Shown: positions 26,880-36,860, counted from the first letter of the stretch. The stretch is DNA of 51,406 nt from Sutterella sp. (GCA_020025915.1 JAHHRH010000007.1:1-51406); one strand, 5' to 3'. Notes: generated by a model from the sequence alone, not told the origin. Program-made: numbers and translations.

Positions 26880-29800
26880 TTAATTCGCTTCGAGTTTACG
26901 AACGCCCGGCCCCGACAAGACGCTGCGGCCGCTGCCAGGTCGTCCCGTCACGACGATTTGCGCGTCGATGCGATCACGAATGCTCTTGACGTGCGAAATG
27001 AGGCCAATGAGTTTGCCGCTCGACTTTTGCAGGGTCTCTAACGCATAAAGTGCCTTATCGAGGGTGTGCTCGTCCAGGGTTCCAAACCCTTCATCTAAGA
27101 AAAGCGTGTCCACGCATAAGTGTTCGCCCCCCATTCGTGAGAGTCCCAGGGCTAACGACAAACTCACCATAAAAGTTTCGCCACCTGAGAGGTTTTGCGA
27201 GGTGCGCACAATCGCGCCCATGTCTTTATCGAGCACGTTCAGTGCTAAGCCAGACGTGCCACCCGTCAACAATTGGTAGCGAGAGGTCATGGTCTTCATG
27301 GCATCGTTGGCGAGTTTTAACAACACGCGGAACGTGACTTTTTGGGCGGCTGTACGGAATTTCTTGCCGTCGTGGCTCCCAATCATCTCGTTGAGGATGC
27401 TCCACTGATTGACAATGCTCTTTTGGGCTTCAATTTCGCGCTGTGCGCCCGCGACCAGTTGACGACGTTGATCGTCCGCTTGCAATTGACTGCTGGTTTC
27501 AATTTCAAGGCGTTGCACTTTGGCGTGCGCGTCACTGGCCGCTTCCCATTCGACTTTTAAGGCATTAGTTGTGAGGGTGGAGAGTGCTTTGCTGGCTTCT
27601 TGGGCATGTTCATGTTGAGTGGTTTCTAACCCACCTTTTGCGGTGGCGTGCGCAAGACGCAAGTGTTCAGCCTTCATTTCAATCGCTTCAATTTGTGTGT
27701 CAGGCATATGGGCGGCTAAGACGCTTGTCCAATCATCAAAGCCTGAAGCCGCGAGCGACGCCTTGAAGGTTTCTTTTTGCTTTGTTGCTTCTTCGGTCAA
27801 GACGGTCAAACTTTGGGTTGTCGACGCAATCGTGGCTTTGAGGCTAGCCATCTGCGTATCTGCTTTTTGTAAGGCTGCTTGCGCTTTTGTCCACGCTTGA
27901 TGCGCGGCTTGGATGGCCGTTTCGAGCAACTGGCGCTTTTCGTCAGGCTTGGTCTCACCAAAGCGACGAAGACGTTCGTTTCTGACGTCACTTTCGATCT
28001 TACTTTGTGCGTTCGTGGCATCTGTCGATTGAGTGACTTGTGTCTTAGCGTTTTCAAGTGCCGTTTCGCATTGCGCCAAGGTGGTTTTGAGTGCCGATAA
28101 GGTACGCTCTTGTTGTTCGAGTTTGGCGATGAGTTCACGACGGACTTTGACGCGATCGGCAAGATGCTGACAGAGGGCCGGTAGGTCAAGATCTGGGCAT
28201 GATGGGATTTGGGCGCGCGCGGCTTTTTCGTCGGTCTTTTCTTTGGCCGATGCGGCAATGCAGTCCTTTAAGCGCTCTGCACGCGCCAACAGTTGCGCGT
28301 TTTCTTTTTCTAAGGCAATCGCTTTGTCGTGGGCTGCTGTTTGTTGTGCTTCGAGTGCGAGTTTGGCCTTACGTTCATCGTCCTGGGCGCGACGTAACAC
28401 AGCTTGTGCCTCAGCATAAGTATTGGTCCACGTGGCCAAGGACGCTTGCGTCTCGGTGAGCTTCGCTAAATGCTTAACGGCATCCGTACGCATCAAGACC
28501 GTGAGTCCTGGGTACTCGGCTTCAATGGTCGCAATCGCACTGGCAATTTGTGTCTTGAGGGTTTGAACGTTAGGGTGCCCTGTGGTTTGCCACCAAGAAG
28601 CGACTGCGGGATCCGTGGCTGTATCCGTTAAACGCACTTCGGTGTCAGTCACCATTGCCTCAAGCGTTAGATAGTTGTTGAGGTGACGTGCCTGGGCGAT
28701 TTCGTCACTGAGCGTACGCATGCGTTCTAGCGTCGAGGCATAGCTATTCCCAGCACTCAAGGCGTTAAGTGTGTTGTCCGCTTCAAGTGTCGCGTGCTGA
28801 CATGTGGCATAGGTGGTCTTTGCGACTTCAACCTGTTGGTTTAAGGTTTCGACATCCTTTTTTAAGCGTGCTACCGCTTCGTCACTTTGCGTTTTGGCTT
28901 TGGCGTGCTCGCGGTATTGTTGACGAAGGTGCTCAAGGTTTTCTCGAGCGCGATTTAAAAGCGCCAAAGGCCCTTCGAGGAGTTCGTCTCCGGTCGTCTT
29001 TTGGGCGTCGACCTGAAGTTGTGCTACCGTGGCTTCAAGCGTTTTGTATTTGGCCTGGGTTTGCGTGTGGGTAGCTGACGAAGCCTGAAGCTGGGCTTTT
29101 GCGAGCGCTTCGCCTTCTTTTAAACCTTTGAGTGTATTAGCGAGTGTTGCTAGGCGCGCGTCGAGCGTGAGCATGGCTTGATAATCAGGCTCAAATGTTT
29201 CACGCGCCGCTTTGGCACGTTGATGGTTTTCTGAGGCTGTTGAGAGCGCTCTTTGAAACTGCGGATAGTATTCGGTGAGTGTTGCAAGTTGTTGGTTAAG
29301 TTGGGCTAAGTGCGCTTGAGTGCATTGCGCTTTTTGTAAGGTCGCCTCTAACACCTGATGGTCTTGATAGGGATGCATCGCTTGGCGTCCCGAGACCGCA
29401 CGTTGACGCTGGGGTTCAAAGGCGGTGATTTGCGCTTCTGTTGCACGTACTTCGGCTTCTTTTTGCGTGACAGCACGTACCAAGGCATCCAAGCGTTCAC
29501 GCCAACGGTAAGCCGTTTCGAGTGTTTTGGCTTGAGTTTTTAAGCTTGGCAACTGCTTTTGAAGGTCGGCGAGCGTAGCACTCAATGAATCGCGTATCGA
29601 TTCGTCCAAGAGTTGCATTCCTTCAAGACGGGTTTGTAACACTTTAAGGTGTTCGTTTTCGGCTTTATAGCGATTGAAGATCCCGATACTGATCTCGGTA
29701 TAGATGTCCGTCCCTGTGATTTTTTCGAGTAAGTTCGCTCGTTCATCTTCGTTGGCCTTTAAAAAGTTGGCAAAAGCGCCTTGAGCGAGCAAAACAGAGC

Positions 29801-30266
29801 GCGTAAAAATCTCAAAGGTCATGTGCGTGACCTCTTGTACTTTCTTAACCCACTCGATCTTTTTGGTAGCAATGACTTCGCCTTCTTCGTCGTCTGGGCG
29901 TGCGTAACGAATAAGTTCGACTTCATCGTCAGAGAGTTTGCCTGTGCGCTTCGTGCGACGTGACCAACGAGAGAGATATTCGATGCCGTCAGACTCAAAG
30001 CGAACGCGTGCTTCGGTCATTTTTTCGCCTTTCGTCAGCACAGGACATGCGTCATCACCTTCGAGTTTGCTTGTTGCATCGCGTAGTCGTGGGGTTGTGG
30101 CATAAAGCGCTAGAGAAACAGCGTCCAAAATGGTACTTTTACCGGCACCCGTCGGTCCAATAATGGCAAAGAGGGGACTACGCTTAAAGTCGGCGTGGGT
30201 AAAGTCAATTTCCCAAGTGCCGGCAAGCGAATTGATATTCGTAAAACGGAGTTTCAAGAGTCGCAT
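26880..30266 (-). CDS. sbcC: Exonuclease subunit SbcC (Rad50-like ATPase)
   Basis: ATPase of the SbcCD nuclease, which opens hairpins and processes DNA ends. 1128 residues. N-terminal half-ATPase: MRLLKLRFTNINSL and Walker A GPTGAGKST at residues 37-45. About 750 residues of coiled coil (Ala/Gln/Glu/Lys heptads) follow. The C-terminal half has signature LSGGETFMVSLSLALGLSRMGG near 1024 and Walker B CVDTLFLDEGFGTLDE near 1048. Remarkable: I find no CxxC zinc-hook motif anywhere in the coiled coil. The nearest Cys-bearing stretch is SCPDLDLPALC, in the C-terminal part of the coil. ATG 30266 is three bases after the sbcD stop. Confidence 0.93.
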   Translation of the reverse strand: MRLLKLRFTNINSLAGTWEIDFTHADFKRSPLFAIIGPTGAGKSTILDAVSLALYATTPRLRDATSKLEGDDACPVLTKGEKMTEARVRFESDGIEYLSRWSRRTKRTGKLSDDEVELIRYARPDDEEGEVIATKKIEWVKKVQEVTHMTFEIFTRSVLLAQGAFANFLKANEDERANLLEKITGTDIYTEISIGIFNRYKAENEHLKVLQTRLEGMQLLDESIRDSLSATLADLQKQLPSLKTQAKTLETAYRWRERLDALVRAVTQKEAEVRATEAQITAFEPQRQRAVSGRQAMHPYQDHQVLEATLQKAQCTQAHLAQLNQQLATLTEYYPQFQRALSTASENHQRAKAARETFEPDYQAMLTLDARLATLANTLKGLKEGEALAKAQLQASSATHTQTQAKYKTLEATVAQLQVDAQKTTGDELLEGPLALLNRARENLEHLRQQYREHAKAKTQSDEAVARLKKDVETLNQQVEVAKTTYATCQHATLEADNTLNALSAGNSYASTLERMRTLSDEIAQARHLNNYLTLEAMVTDTEVRLTDTATDPAVASWWQTTGHPNVQTLKTQIASAIATIEAEYPGLTVLMRTDAVKHLAKLTETQASLATWTNTYAEAQAVLRRAQDDERKAKLALEAQQTAAHDKAIALEKENAQLLARAERLKDCIAASAKEKTDEKAARAQIPSCPDLDLPALCQHLADRVKVRRELIAKLEQQERTLSALKTTLAQCETALENAKTQVTQSTDATNAQSKIESDVRNERLRRFGETKPDEKRQLLETAIQAAHQAWTKAQAALQKADTQMASLKATIASTTQSLTVLTEEATKQKETFKASLAASGFDDWTSVLAAHMPDTQIEAIEMKAEHLRLAHATAKGGLETTQHEHAQEASKALSTLTTNALKVEWEAASDAHAKVQRLEIETSSQLQADDQRRQLVAGAQREIEAQKSIVNQWSILNEMIGSHDGKKFRTAAQKVTFRVLLKLANDAMKTMTSRYQLLTGGTSGLALNVLDKDMGAIVRTSQNLSGGETFMVSLSLALGLSRMGGEHLCVDTLFLDEGFGTLDEHTLDKALYALETLQKSSGKLIGLISHVKSIRDRIDAQIVVTGRPGSGRSVLSGPGVRKLEAN

Positions 30267-30269
30267 CGC

Positions 30270-31562
30270 TTAGAGGTCCTTCTGGGTTTCGTTGTGTTTG
30301 GCTGGTGTCGTTTCGTCAGCAGGGTGACGCTTGATGTGCACTTCGTCGACGATCTCATGAAATAAGTTGGCGAGGAGGTCAAAGCGCGCTTCGGCCGTCG
30401 TGTCATCTTCGCTGTGTTCACGCAAGTAGGCCTTAAACACCGCATCGGGCGTGAGGTCTGAAAGGTCTGGCGTTTCTTCGTTGGCTTGTGCGTAACGTGC
30501 GGCTAAGGTCTCGTTACGAACGGCCGTGACAATGACCCCATGGGCTTCGCCATACAGGGTGAGTTCGTTAGAGAGGTCAGGGAGGCATTCGTTAGACGTG
30601 AGCGTGGCTTCGACAAAGGGTATGGCATAGGTTTGCCCCGCCTGTTCGATCCCCGCTTTGAGGTCTTCAAACGTGCCTTTAATCTGTACAAACTGACGAG
30701 GTTGTTTGACAGGCAAGGTTTCAATCGACATGGTGCCCTTCTCATCAAACGTCACTTCGACAATGTGATGGTAATAAGCCATGTGTGAGTAGGAGAGGGC
30801 AACAGGCGAGCCGCTATAGCGCATGGGTACATTGGATTTGACGACTTGACCATGATGAATATGACCTAAGGCCACATAGTCCCAATTGTCACCAAAGGCA
30901 TCGGCAGTGACATTACGCAAAGTGCCAACATAGACGCTATCGTTATGTTCAAAAGGGTCGCTATTGGGTTTCAGTTTGGAGCCCGTGACAAAGAGATGCC
31001 CCATGGCGATCATGGGGACGCGAGTCCCTTGGAGTTCATCCATGAGGAGGCTATGCACCGCGTCGTAGTGTGTACGTACGCCAGACGCAAAGCGTTGTGC
31101 GCGATCTGCATCCGTGTCATCAATGGTGCCACGACGAACATCACCTTCTCTCAAATAGGGAACCGCCGCCACAGCCAAATAAGGGGTGCCATCTTCATCG
31201 CGCAAAACAAAGTTTTGTGTTTCTGCCGTGTCGCCTGCGACATAACAACGTAAGGTTTCAAGGAGCGCACGAGGGGCTTCTAAAAAGCGTTGAGAGTCGT
31301 GGTTACCTGCCGTCACAATCGTGGCGCGCAACGATGTGCCTTCAAGCGAACGCATAAAGTCGTAATAGAGGCGCTGAGCACTATTGGCGGGCATGGACGT
31401 ATCAAAAATGTCACCCGCAATCAACAAAACGTCTGGTTTGCGATCGGCAATCATCGCTAATAGATCGCTGAAGAACTGATGAAAGTCTTCAGTGCGATCA
31501 ATGTTGCCGAGTCCCTTGCCGATATGCCAGTCGGCTGAATGAAAGATGCGTAATGGTTTCAA
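30270..31562 (-). CDS. sbcD: Exonuclease subunit SbcD (Mre11-like nuclease)
   Basis: Mn-dependent nuclease of the SbcCD complex. 430 residues. Phosphoesterase motifs in order: FHSADWHIGKG at 7-17, LLIAGDIFDTSMPA near 46-59, IVTAGNHDS near 82-90, MGHLFVTGS, and YVALGHIHHGQVV near 222-234. A C-terminal SbcC-binding region follows, with a highly charged tail. Gene order sbcD-sbcC and the 3-bp gap show an operon. Start MKPLRIFHSADWH fits the family. Confidence 0.95.
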   Translation of the reverse strand: MKPLRIFHSADWHIGKGLGNIDRTEDFHQFFSDLLAMIADRKPDVLLIAGDIFDTSMPANSAQRLYYDFMRSLEGTSLRATIVTAGNHDSQRFLEAPRALLETLRCYVAGDTAETQNFVLRDEDGTPYLAVAAVPYLREGDVRRGTIDDTDADRAQRFASGVRTHYDAVHSLLMDELQGTRVPMIAMGHLFVTGSKLKPNSDPFEHNDSVYVGTLRNVTADAFGDNWDYVALGHIHHGQVVKSNVPMRYSGSPVALSYSHMAYYHHIVEVTFDEKGTMSIETLPVKQPRQFVQIKGTFEDLKAGIEQAGQTYAIPFVEATLTSNECLPDLSNELTLYGEAHGVIVTAVRNETLAARYAQANEETPDLSDLTPDAVFKAYLREHSEDDTTAEARFDLLANLFHEIVDEVHIKRHPADETTPAKHNETQKDL

Positions 31563-31657
31563 AATGATCTCTCCAAACGAGTGGTTGAGATCATTATGAC
31601 AAAGGCCGCGACAATCGGTGTCTCGGCCAAACGGTCGAGATCAAATTCAGCGCTAGT

Positions 31658-33262
31658 TTAAGGCACCGTGGTTTGTGTCAATTGCGCTTTAGCGGGCGTA
31701 TTGACTGTGGGCTTAGACTTATTGCTCGAAGGCTTGGCATGGGCTTTGGCCCACTGTGCTGCTTCACGACCAGCCACGCGGCCAAACACCAAGGCTGTTG
31801 TGAGCCCAGTACCCTCAAGTCGGCTTTGTCCTAAGATGCCGCCCGTGACTTCGCCTGCTGCATAAAGACCAGGAATAGCGCCTTGCTTCGTGAGGACACG
31901 CGTATCCGTATCGACTTTGACGCCACCTAAAGATGTATGAATCCCAGGACGGACGCTTACGGCATAAAGGGGCGAATGATTCAAGCGACTCGTCATTAAG
32001 CTTCGCTTGAAGTCTCCGTCTTTATCTAATTCGACAAAGTTACGATAGCGCTGTATCGTATCACGAAGTTTTTCGGCGGGCACTCGAATGCCGCGAGCGA
32101 GTTCAATTTCGGTGTTGCCACGAATGAAGTATCCCGAACGTGCGTAGCTCGCTAAGACGGGCATGCTATCCAAAAGGGTTTGGTCAAAAATGAGCCAGGC
32201 ACGACCGTGATTCTTGGTTTGAATTTGGTTTGCAAGGTCTGGCGAGAGTTCGTCGGCGAAACGCTCCCCTTGATCATTGACGAGGATGGCACCGTTGACG
32301 CGAGCTTGACGAGGAATGACAAGGCCCGAGAAGGGTAACGTCGTCGGTTGAATCGAGACTGCGTTCATATTGACGGTTTCTGCCCCCAGGGTTTCAGCCA
32401 TGCGAATACCGTCACCCGTGGCCGCTGGCGAATTGGTGCTCTGAAGCCCTTCGGAATTTTCGATATACGTGGTAACCATGCTCTCGTTGGCACAAAAGCC
32501 ACCTGTCGCAATAATGACAGCCGGGGCTTTGAGGTGACGCTGTTGACCAGTGGCGTTTTCAATCACCACGCCTTCCACTTGTCCATTTTCGTTGAGTGCA
32601 ATGCTTTGTACAGCTGACTGTGTCTGGATGGGAATATGGTGACTGTCTGCGCCGTGCAAAAGGGCTTTGATGACTTCTTCACCGATGTAGCCGCCATTGG
32701 CTGGCTGAATGCCTCGACGCGAAATCGAGCCGTCGTCCTCTTCTGCTCGGCAGCTCGCTTTCAAGTTTTGGTCACGTGTCATACAGAATGACTGCAAATT
32801 GGCGCCAAACGAACGCAACCATTCCACTGTATCGCTAGATTCTGTGACGACCTTTTTCATAAGGTTTACATCAAGTGTACGACCACCCTCGCGAATCATG
32901 TCGGATTCAAGACGATCAGCTTCAAGACGGTTGTCTTTAGGAATGCCAAGCATAAAGCTCGCTGCTAAGACCGTATTGCCACCAATAAAGGGCATTTTCT
33001 CGACCACGATCACTTTGGCGCCATTTTCAGCGGCAGAGACGGCTGAACTTAAACCCGCGCCCCCGGCTCCAATCACAATGACGTCAAATTTGGTGGCGTC
33101 ATGAGCTTTAGTTGCATCGGTCGAGGTAGCAAAAGCGGCAGTGCTCACGAAGCACGCAAGACCAAGACCTGCAACAAGCCCAACGGCTTGACGACCGACG
33201 TGCGTCATTCTTTGCGCGAAATTGGAACGAAACGATGTTTGACCAAATCGAGGGAGATGCAT
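31658..33262 (-). CDS. Secreted FAD-dependent reductase of the flavocytochrome c / fumarate-urocanate reductase family
   Basis: Predicted periplasmic flavoprotein that reduces an organic acceptor such as fumarate, urocanate or a cinnamate. 534 residues. N-terminal signal with hydrophobic core AVGLVAGLGLACFVSTAAFA; M19 (33208) is an alternative start and gives a more usual signal peptide. FAD dinucleotide fold VIVIGAGGAGLSSAVSAAENGAKVIVVEK at about 60-88, middle capping domain, and C-terminal PGIHTSLGGVKVD and GEVTGGILGQSRLEGTGL (FAD and active-site region). No CxxCH heme motif and no covalent-FMN domain are present, so electrons must come from a separate partner. It ends in a Lys/Thr/Pro-rich tail. 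Divergent from the formate dehydrogenase operon. Confidence 0.85.
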   Translation of the reverse strand: MHLPRFGQTSFRSNFAQRMTHVGRQAVGLVAGLGLACFVSTAAFATSTDATKAHDATKFDVIVIGAGGAGLSSAVSAAENGAKVIVVEKMPFIGGNTVLAASFMLGIPKDNRLEADRLESDMIREGGRTLDVNLMKKVVTESSDTVEWLRSFGANLQSFCMTRDQNLKASCRAEEDDGSISRRGIQPANGGYIGEEVIKALLHGADSHHIPIQTQSAVQSIALNENGQVEGVVIENATGQQRHLKAPAVIIATGGFCANESMVTTYIENSEGLQSTNSPAATGDGIRMAETLGAETVNMNAVSIQPTTLPFSGLVIPRQARVNGAILVNDQGERFADELSPDLANQIQTKNHGRAWLIFDQTLLDSMPVLASYARSGYFIRGNTEIELARGIRVPAEKLRDTIQRYRNFVELDKDGDFKRSLMTSRLNHSPLYAVSVRPGIHTSLGGVKVDTDTRVLTKQGAIPGLYAAGEVTGGILGQSRLEGTGLTTALVFGRVAGREAAQWAKAHAKPSSNKSKPTVNTPAKAQLTQTTVP

Positions 33263-33749
33263 AGTGAGGGCTTGTGGGTGGAAGACAAAAAGGCTGGGAA
33301 TGGTGGTTTACGAGAAGGGCTCTCGGGTTTTCCCGTAGTGAAAGGATAGCAAACTTTAAGGCTTCAGATGAGGTTTATTTACAACAAATGCGAGAAGAAA
33401 GAAAAGAGTTGAGTGGAATCCCATAAATATGGGATGTGGTAGTTCTCTAAAAAATGCAACCGCTATTCATTGAATGAATAACGATTGAGATCGAAAATTG
33501 TAGAAAGTGTTGTGCTTTAGCTACAACGGTGTACCTCGTTGGGGATAGAAGGTTTAGGTACGAAGGTTGATCAAAAGGTCTTTACCTTAATGCGTAAGAA
33601 GGGTTGTCAGGAGTTTTCAAGAAAGGCACACTCATCTTGCGACGACAGAGCCTCCTGTCGAAACAAGATACCCGTCGAGCTCGTTGACCGTTCAGATGTC
33701 AGGTCCCTAATCGACGGCACAACAACAACTTTCAATGAAGGATCCCCCC
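33263..33749. promoter_or_regulatory. Divergent control region: flavin reductase / formate dehydrogenase
   Basis: 487 bp without a gene. Two perfect palindromes stand out: ATCCCATA-AA-TATGGGAT (33418-33435) and TATTCAT-TGA-ATGAATA (33464-33480), 28 bp apart and between the two divergent transcription units. The first has the 7-2-7-like geometry of NarL/NarP-type sites but not their consensus heptamer. A lone TTGAT half-site occurs at 33568-33572 without its partner. A Shine-Dalgarno AAGGA precedes fdnG by 7 nt. Confidence 0.5.
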
Positions 33750-36700
33750 ATGGAAGTATCTCGCAGAAGTTTTCTCAAGCGCGGTCTGCTTCTCGGCGGC
33801 GGTGCGGCCTCCGGTTTGATCGGAACAGCCCATGCGGCTCGACTTGGTGGTTCGGTATCGCCTTATAAGCTGACGAGCGTGACCGAAACGACGAATATCT
33901 GCTGCTATTGCTCTGGTGGTTGTGGCACGATTTGCTCGACTCGCAATGGTGAACTTATTAATCTTGAAGGTGACCCAGATCATCCGGTCAATCTTGGCGG
34001 TCTTTGCCCGAAGGGCGCTGCTATGTGGGGCCTTCGCAATATCGTGACGAAGGATCGTCGTGCTCAGCTCCATCCGGATCGTGTGCTGTATCCGATGGTT
34101 CGTCGCCCGGGCAGCAAGGAATGGGAACGCCTTTCTTGGGAACAGGCAGCCGCTGAAATTGCTCGCCATGTCAAGAAGACCCGTGACGCTTCCTTCGTAG
34201 AAAAAGAAGGCAATGTGACGGTTAACCGTTGTGATGGTATTGCTAGCTTAGGCGCTGCTCAGCTCAATAACGAAGAAGCCTGGCTTGTTCAGAAGTTTGC
34301 TCGTAGCTTGGGTGTTGCCGCGATTGACAATCAGACGCGTGTTTGCCACTCCTCGACTGTGTCTGGGCTTGCGCCGACCTTTGGTCGTGGCTCTATGACG
34401 AGTCACTGGTGCGACTTTGCGAACTCCGACGTCATCATGTCGATTGGTTCCAATAACGTCGAAAACCATCCGCTTTCTTCTCGTTGGGTTGAACGTGCTC
34501 AGGATAAGGGTGCTACGTGGATTGTAGTTGACCCGCGTTATTCCCGTTCTGCTGCCCGTGCAGACATCTACGCACGCATTCGTCCTGGTTCCGACTTGGC
34601 CTTCTACGGCGGTCTTATCAACTACATTCTCCAGAACGAACTTTATCAGAAGGAATACGTCCTTCACTATACGAATGCGGCTTGTCTGATCCGTCCAGAT
34701 TACGAATTTGACGTGAAGAATGGTCTCTTCTCTGGTTGGAATCCCGAAACGAAGCGCTACGACAACGAAACCTGGGGTTACGACGTCGATAAGAAGGCTG
34801 TTTGGGATACTTCCGAAGGGTCTGCCTTTGCTTGGGTGAATCGTCCGGGGACGCCGAAATTCCGCACGCCTGACCTCAAGGTTTTGAAGCGCGACATGAC
34901 GCTCCAGGATCCGAATTGCGTTCTTAATGTGATGAAGCGTCACTATGCTCGTTACACGCCAGAACTCGTGACACAGGTGACGGGTATGGATCCCGATGTG
35001 ATGAAGAAGGTTTGGGAAGTCTTTGCCTCGACTGGCGCTCGCGATAAGGCTGGTTCCATACTCTACGCTTTGGGTCAGACGCAGCATACGTATGGTTCTC
35101 AGAACTGCCGCGCCATGTGCGTGATCCAGTTGTTGCTTGGTAACATCGGTATTGCTGGTGGTGGTATTAACGCCCTTCGTGGTGAACCGAACGTTCAGGG
35201 TTCGACCGATGTTGGCGCGAGCTCTCACCAGGCCCCGGCCTATCTTGCTTGGCCGACCGGTAAGAAGCATCCGACCTTGGCTGACTACCTCACGACCGAA
35301 ACTTATGCTGCTGGCTACTATGCCAACAAGCCGAAGTTCTGGATTTCTGCCCTTCGTGAATGGTTCGGCAAGAACGCCACGGTCGAAAACGACTACTGCT
35401 ATGACTTGATCCCGAAGATCAGTCCGAAGCTTGACTACGGTGACTACTCCACGATCATGTCTTTCAATAACATGCGTGATGATGTCATCAAGGGGTATTT
35501 CTGCTGGGGTATGAACCCGGCCCACTCCACGCCCAACGCTAAACATGCTCGTAACAGCATGGCTAAGCTTGATTGGCTCGTTGTGGCTGACTGGTTCGAA
35601 ACTGAAACGGCATGCTTCTGGCGTGCGCCTGACATGAAGCCTGAGGAAATTCAGACCGAAGTCTACTTCTTGCCAGCTGCCTTGATCTACGAAAAGATTG
35701 GCTCTATCAATAACTCTGGTCGTTGGATCCAGTGGCGTGAAAAGGCCATTGAACCGCCGGGAGAATGTAAGTCTGACTTTGACATGATGATGCTTCTTTG
35801 GAAGCACATCCGTGCCCTCTATGAAAAGGAAGGCGGTGCATGTCCTGACCAGATCTTGAAGTCCAACTGGGATTACACGATCGATGGTAAGCCTGATCTT
35901 CGTGCACTTTGTTGGGCTTTGAATGGTTACAGCACGAAGGACAACACGCTCTTGAAGGGGTATGCTCAGTTGCAGGCTGACGGTTCGACGGCTTGTGGTA
36001 TGTGGGTCTTCTCTGGCTACTACAACAACGAAGCGACGAAGCTCGATCCGATGAAGCAGCCGATGACGAACCGTAGTAAGGATGACCCAACGGGGCTCGG
36101 TCTCTTCCCGGGTTGGTCCTTCGCTTGGCCGGCTAACCGTCGTATCCTTTACAACCGTTGCTCCGCTGACCCGCAGGGTAAACCTTGGGATCCGAAGCGC
36201 GTCTTGGTTGAATGGAACGGTCAGAAGTGGCTCCAGAATGACGTGGGTGACTTTGTCACGGCTAAGGCGCCAGACGATAACGCCTTCTTCATGACGTGGG
36301 AACAGAATGCTCGTCTCTTCTCCTACCCGATGGCTGATGGTCCGTTGCCTGAACACTTTGAGCCGCATGAAGCCCCGTGCGAAAATTTGTTGAACGGTGC
36401 TGGTGGCAACCCGTGCGCTCGCTTTACGGACGACCCGTCTGTGCAACGTGGCGACATCAAGGACTATCCGTATGTGGTGACCACGTACTCGGTCGTTGAA
36501 CACTGGCAGTCTGGTACGCAGACCCGTAACATCCCGTGGCTTAACGAACTCATCCCGAGCAACTTCATAGAAATTTCCGAAGAGCTTGCGAAGGAAAAGG
36601 GCATTCGTCCGGGTGACAAGGTACGCGTTTGGAATAATCGTGGATCTGTCGTCGTCGATGCGATGATCACGATTCGCATGAAGCCCATGATGATTAATGG

Positions 36701-36860
36701 CAAGTTGACGCATGTCGTTGGTATGCCGCATCACTTCTCTTGGGCAACCAAGCTTGCTACGGGTGACAACGTCAACGACTTGCCGCCGAACGTGGGTGAT
36801 CCAAACTCGTACATTCCTGAATACAAGGCATTCCTTGTCAACCTTGAAAAGGCAGCCTAA
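33750..36860 (+). CDS. fdnG: Formate dehydrogenase-N major subunit (Mo/W-bis-MGD, Cys form)
   Basis: Catalytic subunit of the periplasm-facing formate dehydrogenase: oxidises formate to CO2 and passes electrons to FdnH. 1036 residues. Twin-arginine signal SRRSFLKRG at residues 4-12. N-terminal 4Fe-4S motif CCYCSGGCGTIC, then LCPKG. The active-site ligand is Cys199 (codon TGC at 34344-34346) in NQTRVCHSSTV, where E. coli FdnG has selenocysteine; so no selenium machinery is needed. APTFGRGSMTSHWCDFANSDV follows, as in FdnG. The C-terminal molybdopterin-binding domain ends near GMPHHFSWATK. ATG 33750 has AAGGA 7 nt upstream; the frame is open to 33735. First gene of fdnGHI-fdhE-fdhD. Confidence 0.96.
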   Translation: MEVSRRSFLKRGLLLGGGAASGLIGTAHAARLGGSVSPYKLTSVTETTNICCYCSGGCGTICSTRNGELINLEGDPDHPVNLGGLCPKGAAMWGLRNIVTKDRRAQLHPDRVLYPMVRRPGSKEWERLSWEQAAAEIARHVKKTRDASFVEKEGNVTVNRCDGIASLGAAQLNNEEAWLVQKFARSLGVAAIDNQTRVCHSSTVSGLAPTFGRGSMTSHWCDFANSDVIMSIGSNNVENHPLSSRWVERAQDKGATWIVVDPRYSRSAARADIYARIRPGSDLAFYGGLINYILQNELYQKEYVLHYTNAACLIRPDYEFDVKNGLFSGWNPETKRYDNETWGYDVDKKAVWDTSEGSAFAWVNRPGTPKFRTPDLKVLKRDMTLQDPNCVLNVMKRHYARYTPELVTQVTGMDPDVMKKVWEVFASTGARDKAGSILYALGQTQHTYGSQNCRAMCVIQLLLGNIGIAGGGINALRGEPNVQGSTDVGASSHQAPAYLAWPTGKKHPTLADYLTTETYAAGYYANKPKFWISALREWFGKNATVENDYCYDLIPKISPKLDYGDYSTIMSFNNMRDDVIKGYFCWGMNPAHSTPNAKHARNSMAKLDWLVVADWFETETACFWRAPDMKPEEIQTEVYFLPAALIYEKIGSINNSGRWIQWREKAIEPPGECKSDFDMMMLLWKHIRALYEKEGGACPDQILKSNWDYTIDGKPDLRALCWALNGYSTKDNTLLKGYAQLQADGSTACGMWVFSGYYNNEATKLDPMKQPMTNRSKDDPTGLGLFPGWSFAWPANRRILYNRCSADPQGKPWDPKRVLVEWNGQKWLQNDVGDFVTAKAPDDNAFFMTWEQNARLFSYPMADGPLPEHFEPHEAPCENLLNGAGGNPCARFTDDPSVQRGDIKDYPYVVTTYSVVEHWQSGTQTRNIPWLNELIPSNFIEISEELAKEKGIRPGDKVRVWNNRGSVVVDAMITIRMKPMMINGKLTHVVGMPHHFSWATKLATGDNVNDLPPNVGDPNSYIPEYKAFLVNLEKAA

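Noticed and set aside
33568..33581. Possible FNR box upstream of fdnG (TTGAT...)
   Set aside because: Only one half-site is present; the second half (ATCAA) at 4-nt spacing is missing.
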